From positions 2,797,201-2,861,200 of the forward strand of contig OX421494.1 in the NCBI GenBank assembly GCA_949126835.1: a DNA stretch of 64,000 nucleotides, read 5' to 3'. The notes below the pieces were generated by a model. It did no database searches, was not told the DNA's origin, and saw only the letters and a list, made by a program, of their open reading frames with translations. Made by a program: the position numbers and the translations under genes. The stretch is from Anisus vortex. Taxonomy: Eukaryota > Mollusca > Gastropoda > Planorbidae. The first letter of the stretch is position 1; every line of letters starts with the position of its first letter. This document shows positions 46,901 through 55,620 of the stretch, one piece after another.

Positions 46901-47862
46901 CCTCAAAAACAGTAACTAGGGCTCTTATAGAAAATTGGATAGTACATTACGGAATTCCGAAACGAATTCATTCTGACCAAGGACGGTGCTTTGAGGCTGG
47001 AGTGATCGCGGAGCTCTGCCAGTACTATGGGATTAATAAATCCAGGACAACACCCTATAACCCCAGGGGAAATGGTCAAGTAGAAAGGTTCAACCGTACT
47101 ATGCACGACCTACTTCGCACCTTACCACCTGCTCAGAAACGAAACTGGCCCAGGCATCTAGCAGAACTGGTATTCGTGTATAACAGCACACCACACTCCA
47201 GTACAGGCCATTCTCCGTATCAGCTGTTGTTTGGTGTCGAGCCCCACCTACCTATCGATGTGTTCCTAGGTCGGAGTAAGCCTGCTTTGAACAAAGCAGA
47301 GGACTATCTGAGACAGCACATGGAAAGACTGTCCACACTGCATGAGCATGCGGCTCATAGACTGCGAGTGGAGGCCAACCAACGGGAAAAACAGCTGACA
47401 CGGTCAGGGACGGTGGAGTTGGCAGTGGGGGACCTCATCCTCCTCAGGCAGCACCCATTAGGTCGCTGCAAAATAGCGGACAAGTATGGTCCTGAACTGT
47501 ATGCCATCACCTCTGTGCCCCCAGAGAGTGGTGGGTGTTTCATAGTGGTGTCGATAGACACAAAAACTGTGCGCAGGGTCTCAGGGACTCAAATCAAGAA
47601 ATTCGCCCCGGGGACACCGGACCAATTAGATTATAAGGAAGTGTCTAGTGAAAAGACTCAAATGATTAGGAAAAGTAGCCTGCGAGCATTGAACAGTGAA
47701 ATTCCGGTATTGGGTTACGAATTATATTCTGAAAACGTTCTGGAGGAACCAAGGATGTATAGGGAAACAGTCTATGTGGCACCCCGACCGTTAGTGCAAG
47801 TAGGAGATTCGGTGAGGAGGTCTACCCGCATTAGAAAAGCGCCCTCCAGACTCGATCTATAG
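43948..47862 (+). CDS. pol: Pol polyprotein (PR-RT-RNase H-IN)
   Basis: An intact 1,304-codon frame, -1 relative to gag, so probably made as a Gag-Pol fusion; the ATG at 43948 need not be used. Aspartic protease: DTGS at 50-53. Reverse transcriptase: D411 (TLDLASGYHQ) and YLDD at 473-476. RNase H: D632, E676, D702. Integrase: zinc ligands H884, H888, C919, C922 and catalytic D951, D1010, E1046 (D,D-35-E). The C-terminus ends RRSTRIRKAPSRLDL, with no evident chromodomain. All catalytic residues are present and there is no internal stop, so the element could be functional. Confidence 0.96.
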   Translation: MVPKKRQPTVVASRTTGQGVNDSVLINKLVGTCPVVDICLNGLCCEAIIDTGSQVSTVTESLFVNRLRGTLFPVEPSSLRLTAANGLSIPFLGYFIAKVTVHGQVLCDKAFLVLKDTPMRTSQCLLGMNVLKDIGSFSPLFRQPNDLVKDGYARTVKSQTVIPARSIQLISVTGCDPMLKKDILVQPLPSPFHPNLLLIPALVFAENGRFQVGVANLSDECTIIPPRTCIGTTHSVSLCQPEVNVQLNQVSAEITVAPMKNQTVVPESSFDTMIPGDLGEQERRALVTLLSQYMDCFAWTDDDLGFTSLIKHKIPLLEDTPVAQPYRRLPPAEFQAVKQHIEKLVSEGIIQPSTSPYAAPIVLVKKKSGEMRLCCDYRKLNSMTRKDAFPLPRIEESLDALGGSKFFSTLDLASGYHQVAMDEADQDKTAFITPFGLYSWSRMPFGLCGAVQTFSRLMQGIMNEFIMDIMLVYLDDLLVFSPDFNSQLERLSRVLDRLRQIGLKLNPAKCVFGATSVQYLGHIVSANGVQTDPEKIAAVNDWPTPRLLNELRSFLGLASYYRRFIPGFAKIAKPLHEVTTLANSRGKRKRQPISEFWLPPQESAFRTLKAALTSSPVLGYPDFSLPFIVETDASYHGLGAVLSQKQSEGLRVIAYASRSLRPSERNMKNYSATKLELLALKWAVTEKFRGYLLGTKFIVYTDNNPLSYIRTSKVSATEQRWVADLDVFNFEIKYKSGRLNNNADALSRNPVGVPPPRDNEEQYVGVYAIETTTKVPSDMFVKSKGHTSPPITQSSINPFPMISQQEMLTAQLQDPSIGPIISRMSAPTPNAPLPAASKSLWRQKKRLQLKDGVLFRSATEPEGDPVVQVVLPEKYKHKALELGHNYNGHQGVERCLQVLRRRCFWPHMEEDIKHHCFTCVRCQQAKVPNNKVYQPPGHLLATLPLEVVSMDFTTLEPSSDGRENVLVFTDVFTKWTMAVATKDQTSKTVTRALIENWIVHYGIPKRIHSDQGRCFEAGVIAELCQYYGINKSRTTPYNPRGNGQVERFNRTMHDLLRTLPPAQKRNWPRHLAELVFVYNSTPHSSTGHSPYQLLFGVEPHLPIDVFLGRSKPALNKAEDYLRQHMERLSTLHEHAAHRLRVEANQREKQLTRSGTVELAVGDLILLRQHPLGRCKIADKYGPELYAITSVPPESGGCFIVVSIDTKTVRRVSGTQIKKFAPGTPDQLDYKEVSSEKTQMIRKSSLRALNSEIPVLGYELYSENVLEEPRMYRETVYVAPRPLVQVGDSVRRSTRIRKAPSRLDL
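43957..43963 (+). promoter_or_regulatory. -1 ribosomal frameshift site (A AAA AAA)
   Basis: In the gag frame the codons are CCA AAA AAA GGC, so the heptamer A_AAA_AAA is in the correct register for -1 slippage. After the slip, reading continues AGG CAG CCG ACT, which is the pol frame. The gag stop lies 12 nt downstream. Whether a pseudoknot follows was not tested. Confidence 0.75.
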
Positions 47863-48426
47863 GCTCCCACCAAATATGTACTCTTCTTTTGCTGTCAATT
47901 TTTTATAATTTTTTTTACCTTTTTTTGCAATGCTGTACTTTTTTCCTCAAAATGTTTGTCATGTTATACATCTATACTTAGTGTAGTACATACGCTAGAT
48001 GTTCGTATTGTTTTACCTTTTCCCATTTTCAATGTTGTACTTTTTCTTCCCCAATATTTTTATTTTTATACATCTATACGTTTTGTAATGTACTAAATGT
48101 GTATATAATTCTTACAAATTTTACTTCCATTTTCAATGTACTTTTTCCTGCCCAAATGTTTTTTTATATACTTATACATTTGTACTTTTGGTAGTACAGT
48201 ACACTATGTAATATTTTTAATGTAACTTTGTTCATGAGGTTCGAGGTAACCTAAGTTTGAAGCTATGTGAAGAAGGTCTCTGCAGAAGACATAATGAGCT
48301 TAAATATTTTTGTCACCTTTTGTTCCTACACTAGAGTAAACCCTATTGTCCTGATCTGAAGTCAGGTGTTTGATTTTGTATGATAGTTTGTTTTGCGGGG
48401 TCGCAAAAAAAATTGTAGGCGGAATG
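47863..48426. other. Retrotransposon 3' untranslated region
   Basis: T-rich, with about three diverged copies of a roughly 104-bp unit (TTTTCAATGTTGTACTTTTT ... TATACATCTATAC) between about 47925 and 48200. A weak purine stretch AGGCGGAATG abuts the 3' LTR as a possible polypurine tract. Confidence 0.6.
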
Positions 48427-49781
48427 TGTAGGTCGGTGATTTTAAGGGTCAGTGATTTTGAATGAGAGAAAGGAGAGGGTTATGAATTACTTTGTCCTTC
48501 ATTAAAATTATCTTTTGTATTTGTTATAACATTAAAACAAAGATGTCTAAATAACTAAACAATATAACTATGCTAAATTATATGTATTTAAAAACTAGAA
48601 TACATTCCCGAACGACTAAAGTATTAATTACATTTCCTAGCTTAAATTTCTAAACCAAATTATCTAACTAAGAAGTCGAGGCGTGGTTTATCAATTACTT
48701 TGTCCCTCATAAAATATTTCATTGTCCAGTGTGTTGTGAATGTATGTAGTTTGTGCGTGAGGCTCTTAACGTTTTGGGAAAGTACAAATAATTTAGGGCT
48801 TACTTAAATACACTCTCGTGTCTTTAATATAAAGATGTTTTAGAGTGACAGTTTGGTGTAAACATTATGTATATAAGTATTGTTTTATATTTTTAAAAAG
48901 CCCCGAAATGGGTTTAAGTCGCTAGACCATATGGCATTTTTCAGATTTCTTTTTCCAATTATTTTAAATTTGGTTTTTATCCATTTAGATTAATTAAAGT
49001 AATAGGTAGGATTTTCTTGGTAGTTTAATTTAATATAGGGTTGTACATAGGGTAAGTTTGTAGATATTTAGCAATAGGAGATTTAGAATAATATTTAGCA
49101 CAGATTGACCGGAAATAAGGCAATGTTAGGGTAGTTAAAAAAGGAATTTCTGGTTAGCGGTCAGGGACGTCCGGTCAATTAGTATAAATAAGAGGGGAGT
49201 AATTAAACATATCCGGTGATGCCTTTGTTGTAAAGTGGCCAGTGGCTATTGTGTGGCGATTTGACAAAGATTGTGGGAATTGTTCGAACCTATTGTCCTA
49301 ATCGACCTGTCTATCGTTGGTTTTTTTATAGAGGGTTGTAAACGTTTTGTTATATGGGGTTGTAATTGTTTGATTTCTTTTCATAATTGATTTCCCTTAA
49401 AGGGATTATTTCTTGTCGAAAATAAACGTATAATTTTAGTGACAAAATAGTGATTTATTTCTTTATTTGTAGTGTTGTTGTTGGTCTGTTTAGGCTAGTA
49501 TAGCCTCCCCGTACCCACAGGGATGTCACGGAGATCCACTGCCCTTGTCCTATCCAGTTGAACTCGCCTAAAGCTTTGGCTTTGTTCCCCTGTCCATTCC
49601 CTGACAGAATATACCCCCGTCCATCCTTGATAAAGTCTCCTCTCTCCCCAAGCTAATTTGGTAACTATTGCTGTCCTGTTACCCACCACCCTGTAAGCCC
49701 TTAGAGCCCCGACTATTACCACCATAACCACTAATACTACCCTTGCCCACTCCCCCCCCCACTCGCCCCCACCCTGTTACA
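48427..49781 (+). repeat. 3' LTR
   Basis: 1,355 bp, the same length and, as far as I can read, the same sequence as the 5' LTR. TATA box at 49183 and AATAAA at 49421. It is followed by TTAA and then the interrupted leader AACTAATTCTACTTTAAGAT. Confidence 0.95.
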
Positions 49782-50641
49782 TTAAAACTAATTCTACTTT
49801 AAGATAAACACAGATGATTGGGGAATCTCTTCATAAGAAATGATTATGATGCCTGTAAAAATAAAACAACAAGAAAAATATAAGTTCAATGAAAAGCAAA
49901 TCTAAAAAAGTCACTTAACTATATAGTTTTTTAAATGTCTTTTGTCTACAGTAAGATAAATAACTAGAATGCAAAGAATTCTGCCTCGAATCATCAACTG
50001 TAAGAATGTTGAGGGCGTCCAGTATTTGGCGGATGTGATTAATAGGATGAAGCCCAGATAGTGGTACACACTTGGACAAAATGAAAATAAAGGGTTTCGG
50101 ACCTCAAATGGAGTAGCGACAACAAGTCATTAAATCATTAAATTATGTGTACTTAGTCAAATGAAATGAAGTTCTTATAAAACCGGATGCATTGTGAGAA
50201 TACCGATATAGTATTATACTGAAGGCCCAGGCTCATCTCTGCAAGGTCGGTTGTAAATTATTGCTCTTTTAACAATGTTCAAAGAACAGATTTTAAAAGT
50301 ATTACTCTACAACTACTCTATACCAGGCGTCGTCTACCAACGGCACACATGCCAGACTTGGCACGAAGAGTGAATTTCAATGGCTCGAGGAAGACCACGA
50401 AAAGACACGTCAAATACTAATATTTTCTACAAGAAAAGAGCAGGATGACTTTTAGATAGTTGGCATATCGCGTGGATTGTTATATTCTAAGGGCTTACAA
50501 ATTTATCTTGACCTCCTCAAAAGCTCTTAAAATATTTACATTATTACTAGATCGGCTGTATACAATTTTAGATAAGGTAAATGGGAAATAATTCAATACA
50601 TACCAATGAAAATTTCAGTATTTTGGTCATGATTATCACCC

Positions 50642-53600
50642 TTAGTAACTGTTACTAGGGTTGGATGGGTTGACGGGAACGCTACTGTAAGATGGGTTGC
50701 TAGGGGCGCCATTGTAGGGTAGAACACTGGGTGCGCCGTTGTACGTCGGGGCGTTGGGATCGCCATTAAAGGAAGGGACGCTGGGTGAGCCACTGTAGGA
50801 TGCTACGCTCGGTGCGCGGTTGTATGAAGGAAGGACAGTGGTGTCATAGTTAGGCGTGGTGTTAGGGTAGGCTTTGTTGTACTGGGCATTGGAGTAGCCG
50901 CCCCTGTGGTAGGTGCGTGGGTAGCCTCTGTTGTTGTAGTTCTGCACATAGCCGCCCCTGTAGTTGGCGTGGTTTTTCCCACCAGCGGCGTAGCCACCGG
51001 ATCTAACTGCTTGACCACCGTAGGCGTGTCCTCCACTGCGTGCTCCGCCGTATCCGACTGCGGCGTGACCTCCAGCGTTTCCTGCAACGTGTCCTCCAGC
51101 GTGCCCGCCGTAGCTTCCAGCGTGTCCTGCAACGCGCCCTGTTGCGTGTCCTGCAACGTGTCCTTGAGCGTGTCCTGCAACGTGTCCTTTAGCGTGTCCT
51201 GCGGCATGTCCTCCTGCATGACCACCAGCGTGACCTCCGCCATAACCTCCGGCATGACCTCCAGTGTGACCTCCTCCATGACCTCCGGCATGACCTCCAG
51301 TGTGACCTCCGGCGTGACCTCCTCCATGACCTCCGGCATGACCTCCAGTGTGACCTCCGGCATGACCTCCAGTGTGACCTCCGGCGTGACCTCCTCCATG
51401 ACCTCCTCCGTGACCTCCACCACGTCCTCCACCGCCCTAGTAACATGAAATAGAAAAGTAAGCTCACAACATTCAAAAGCGTGGCAAAATTAGCGTTTGA
51501 GTTCTGACTATAACCACAAAACAAGACTTATAATAATAATACATATTTATGGAACAATTAAATCCTGGCACAGTTTGTTACTGTATAAAGCAAATATACA
51601 TTTTAGAACATCACAGACATAAGAACTAATTATACAAAAATAACACAACACTGATAAAATTTTAAGACAAAATTTATAAACAGGTTTCTGGCTCGTTTAA
51701 TACGTATATAGGCGCGATGAACCTGTTAAATAACTTGACACTGTCACTGGATATAATACACACGTATAATACCAATCAATTAGCAAGGCGTATTTATAAC
51801 ATTGAAGATTTTTTTCACATGAAAGTACGTATTCAAGCATTAATGACGTGAGCAGATAAATCATGCAATCCAAATACAAGTGATACAGAGTGTATAACTA
51901 AGCATAGGCTTAACCTATATGTAAAAGATAGTCATAAGAAGGACTCTCTACAACAGACTGTGGCACCGCGAGGCGCTACTGGAATTCAGGGCGTCCGGCC
52001 CTCGCCACGCCGTCAGTCCGTCTGCCGTAAGACTAACTTTCATTACATGTTAAAAAACAACAAGTAAGGGTGCAACTCCTCACGTGATTGTAAAGAGGGG
52101 GGGGGGGCAATGGTGAGTTTGACATGTAGATAACGTATCCGATTGGTCAACATGTCTCTTCAATTCAGCATTTGATTGGAAAGCTAGCCACGTGGTGATT
52201 GCATAATGACCACGTGAACAAAACATGCACTTACCTTAGCTTACGAGCCACATGTTCGAGGGAAAGGGGGGGGGGGGAGGTTATGATAACGCCAGCACGC
52301 AAGATAATATACACTAGTGTAAATGTAAGCATAATAATAAATGATAGTATTAGCAATCATAATAACATTATCATATGAAAATATTGATATTAATATAAGC
52401 ATAAAATGAATACTGACAACGAATAGGCAATGTAATGTAAAAATACATTAAATGTTACATGTGTAAGAGCTAAATGATTAAGTAGAGATAATGATAGGAA
52501 GATATGTGCATTCAATCATTCACTCAGTAGTGGCTATAATTGTAAGCACATTTGTACAGGCGATGGCTAAGCTTAGGTTAATCTTTATGAGAGTAGATTT
52601 TATAAGAAATCTTCCTTAATTTCGTGTGGCGTTAATCTTGTTAGAGACCCGTAAAGCAACAATATATATAGCTTAAGAAGTATTATACTTTTTAAAAAAA
52701 TATAAAAGAAGCAAATATGTTTTTAAAATTGTCCGTTTTAGAACAAAATGGTGCTCCTTGGAATTAGTTAGTCCTCCCTCCTCCGTGGCTCCGTTTAGGA
52801 ATACTATAATATTTAGTTTTCTTTTAATTAAGACGTATGCAAAATGATTTCAGACATTCTGAGATTTTTCAATGTAATACAAAGTAAAACCACTTAAGTT
52901 CATTGAACAGCAATATGTACTGGAGCCTGCCATCCTATGGCAGCTCATGGTATTGAGTTTGAATAACAAATGTTAAGTTTGAGAGTTAGGTAGAGTAAAA
53001 AAAGGAACAAATGTTCTGAACAATAATGAAAACTCCATAACCTGTCTAAACAAAAATTGCACTGGCTACCTGTAACACTTAGAATAAAATACAAAGTTCT
53101 GACTAAGTTCTCTATAAAAGCCTTCATGGTCAATCTCTCAAGTACATCAGATCCATGGTCGCACCATAGACTATATTATACATGGACCGCTTGCTTTAGT
53201 TTTTCTGCTATATGATGACTCAAAAGACTGCTTATTTCGGAATTCCCGATTCTAAATGAAGTAATTGTAATACAAATTCCGTTTTATTGAATCGCACCAT
53301 TTTTTTTAGAAATTTTGTGCGTCAATCTATGACTAAGATATGGACGCTATGGATGAGGAAGTTTTTGTTGATGAATTGAAAGGCATACTGGCGGTAAATG
53401 TTCAAATTAAATAATTACTTATTGAAGAAGTATGGAGTTTATCTGTTCGACTCATGTTCGGTGTATATTATAGTCTATGGTATTTCTGCTATATGATGAC
53501 TTGAAACACTGATGATCGGAATTCCCGATTCTAAATATCGTAATTGCTATTCCGGAAAAATGAAAAATTAAAATCGAAAGTTGTACAGAGCGGAAACATT

Positions 53601-54796
53601 TATAGATCAGTGTGGTGTGCGCACGGAAAAAAGAAAATAAGCTCTAAAAATAGAGCAGGCGGTCCATCTTATTATAGTCAATGATATATTAATAGGTCTA
53701 CAAGTATTCATTTAAAGTCGAAAAAAAATGCGATTTAATAAAACGGAACTTGTATTACAATTACTTCATTTAGAATCGGGAATTGCAAAAAACAGAAGAT
53801 AATAGCATAAAAAACTAAAGCAAGCGGTCTATGTATATTTTAGTCTATGGTCGATCTACACACATCAGAGAAAAAAGGACTGCTTTTAAACAAAATCCAT
53901 TTGCAGCTCGAATTAGAGAGCGTAAAAAGAAAAACATTTGCAGTTCGCTCCTACAACGTGAAATGAACTTCCGAACACAATGAGGTCTATGCCTTAGAGA
54001 CAAAAAATCAATCACGTGATGCTTTGTAAACTAAAAAAAGGCTGATTTTACATTGATCTTATCGGCACCTATGCTTATTAAAAAAATTTTTTTTTTCACA
54101 TATCCTTGAATATTGTGATATTATAAATGATGCTCATGGAAGCAACATTGATTATAGACATACAATTATTAAAGGACAACACCTATTTGTTGATCTTTCA
54201 AAGGAAATCGATGAAAAGTTATTTTAGATTCTTAATTTAGCGGTAGAATTTGCGCACCCAACAGCAGCGCAGTGAGCCATTGTTAATGTTTACAAGTGTA
54301 TCTACTCAGCATCACGTGACCGGGATATCATCCTGCATAGACCTCATTAACCAAGCCGACAATATTGCCATTTTAAAAACAAAATTAAAAACACACTTCT
54401 TCGCTCTATTTTAATAACATATGGTAAATGTAAAGCGCATCCAAAGACTTTGTAATGAATAGCGCTATTCTATATAAGAATCGCGGAGGCTAAAAGAATA
54501 AAAGTAACGAAAATAGGATGGCCGTGACAAGCTCTAATGATCCCGCTTTCAAGTGCCAGAGATGCGACAAAGCCTGTCTCTCAAGGTTAGGTCTCCACAG
54601 ACACAGGCAATTCTGCAAGGCTGGCCAAATCACAAGAGCGCAAATCTAATCGTTTTCCGGGACTATGGAGCCAATGATGATTGATTGATATAAATATGTA
54701 ATTTCTAATTTGTGAAATATATACTGTGTCTATACTTACCCCTCCACGGGCTATGACGGTAGCGACAAGAAGGCTCAGTACTATTGCAGTCTTCAT
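50642..54796 (-). CDS. Secreted Gly/His-rich repeat protein, copy D (complete, 2 exons)
   Basis: Exon 1 (54740-54796) encodes MKTAIVLSLLVATVIARGG, a signal peptide, then donor GTAAGT. A 3.3-kb intron holds LINE and MITE remnants. Exon 2 starts at 51436 after ...CATGTTACTAG, phase 0, and stays open to TAA at 50642-50644: 19 + 264 = 283 residues. Domains: signal peptide; GGGGRGGGH start and about 20 GGH triplets (GGHAGGHTGGH); GHVAGHAQ-type units; GYGGARSGGHAYGGQ linker; Tyr/Asn segment (NNRGYPRTYHRGGYSN); YNGAPSV-type repeats ending NSNSY or similar. ATG-based calling sees only the tail. His density suggests Zn/Cu binding, as in hardened jaw or beak proteins; that is inference from composition. 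Confidence 0.85.
51640..53020. other. Intron 1 of the Gly/His gene, first part
   Basis: Unique to unit D, with no gene. It includes a small GC-rich piece (51957-52022), two poly-G tracts (about 52097 and 52267), and a decayed match near 52735-52880 to the segment that follows the SINEs at 21370 and 35080. Confidence 0.5.
53026..54487 (+). mobile_element. LINE 3' remnant (CR1/L2-like), interrupted twice
   Basis: Decayed reverse-transcriptase C-terminus: LHWLPVTLRIKYKVL at about 53065, KTFAVRSYNV near 53935, KTKLKTHFFALF near 54380, then the 3' end TGTAAAGCGC...AGCGCTATTCTATATAAG. The MITE at 53165-53849 and a second TIR segment (about 53981-54346, TGAGGTCTATGC...GCATAGACCTCA) split it. Confidence 0.75.
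53165..53849. mobile_element. TIR element with 7-bp duplication, copy 2
   Basis: The ends CATAGACTATATTATACATG and CATAGACTAAAATATACATA (reversed) match the element at 9906-10932. Flanks GTCGCAC (53158-53164) and GTCGATC (53850-53856) match at 5 of 7. It shares the internal GGAATTCCCGATTCTAAAT and GAGCAGGCGGTCCATCTTAT blocks. Confidence 0.8.
54488..54675 (+). mobile_element. LINE ORF C-terminal zinc-finger fragment
   Basis: It reads FKCQRCDKACLSRLGLHRHR followed by QFC, the Cys/His finger that closes the ORF of several invertebrate LINEs, then a stop. Only this tail remains, beside the host exon 1. Confidence 0.6.
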
Positions 54797-54869
54797 GGTT
54801 GGACAGTAGTAGGTAGCTGTAGGTAGTTAGGTAACACCCGCGATGACTTCACACTGACTGCCCGTGGGG

Positions 54870-54877
54870 TTTTATAC
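54870..54877 (-). promoter_or_regulatory. TATA box of the Gly/His gene (copy D)
   Basis: The minus strand reads GTATAAAA, 75-80 nt upstream of the ATG at 54796, predicting a start near 54845 and a 5' UTR of about 50 nt. No similar promoter was found near copies A-C. Confidence 0.6.
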
Positions 54878-55620
54878 ACGTTACATCACGGACCTAAAAG
54901 TGATTTGTTTTGACATATTGACATGGTCTTTAGTGATAATGTCAAATTAGAAAGTAGTTTTATCGCCATACTGACTGAAATCTCGGTTATCGTATGCTGG
55001 ATGTCTTCTCCAAGAAGATGTCAATTAAAAGGTACCTCGTACTAGGCACGTCGCATCGCTGGGAAAAATGTCAATGCAATACAAACGATGCTTTTTAAAA
55101 CTAAGACTCAGCGCTTTTTTTGTTTTGTTTGTTATAATAGTATCGTTTTAATGAACCTTACACAATTGTGTGCTTTAGGTATAGTACTGTGCTTGTGAAT
55201 GGTGATTTGACAAGATCTCTAAACGGACTACAGAGATGGCTATCAAATTAAATGATAGTGTCAACTATTGGGTGCATAAGGTAACTAAAAAAAAACTGTC
55301 AAATTTTAAATGAATTCATGCCCCAGTTAAACGCGACCCCACAAATATTAGGCCTACCTAACACTAACAAATTAATTCAATGTGGTTGAAGAAATCGCGT
55401 AATACGTCAACATAAAAGACCCGAGTTCAAAACCATATGTATTTCACACTTGCCCTTATATCTCGGATTTGTGTAGCTGGTAATTATTTGTATGGATCAA
55501 AACGTTGTAAGAGCGGATTTTATATTGAATGTTATATTAATAGCATCTTATAGTGTTTCTCCTAGCTAGAACAAAGGACTAATTAGTATGTCTGGGACAG
55601 AATAGTCACTATTGCGGGCC

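Larger units (their letters stand above)
41641..49781 (+). mobile_element. Complete Ty3/gypsy LTR retrotransposon
   Basis: 8,141 bp with two 1,355-bp LTRs (TGT...ACA), a tRNA-Leu-type primer site, gag, and pol in the -1 frame, flanked by TTAA at 41637-41640 and 49782-49785. It interrupts the AAACTAATTCTACTTTAAGAT leader that is continuous at 11328, 23769 and 35809. The LTRs have equal length and I saw no difference on reading. Gene order PR-RT-RNase H-IN marks Ty3/gypsy. No env-like ORF follows pol. Confidence 0.97.
11275..51630 (-). repeat. Four-fold tandem segmental duplication carrying the Gly/His exon
   Basis: Blocks starting near 11275 (A), 23705 (B), 35755 (C) and 49786 (D) share, in order, an ACTAATTCTACTTTAAGAT leader, a 0.9-kb flank (CAATATTTGGTGGATGCGAT...), the Gly/His exon on the minus strand and its intronic flank. 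A, B and C continue through a hAT-type MITE, a LINE fragment and a BED-finger hAT-type element. Exon stop codons are spaced about 12.4, 12.1 and 13.9 kb. Without private insertions and arrays the ancestral unit is roughly 5 kb. Confidence 0.9.

Noticed and set aside
50803..51432. 209-codon ORF rich in EVTLEVMPEV
   Set aside because: It is a shifted frame of the copy D Gly/His exon; the GGH frame joins the signal exon in phase and continues into the conserved tail.
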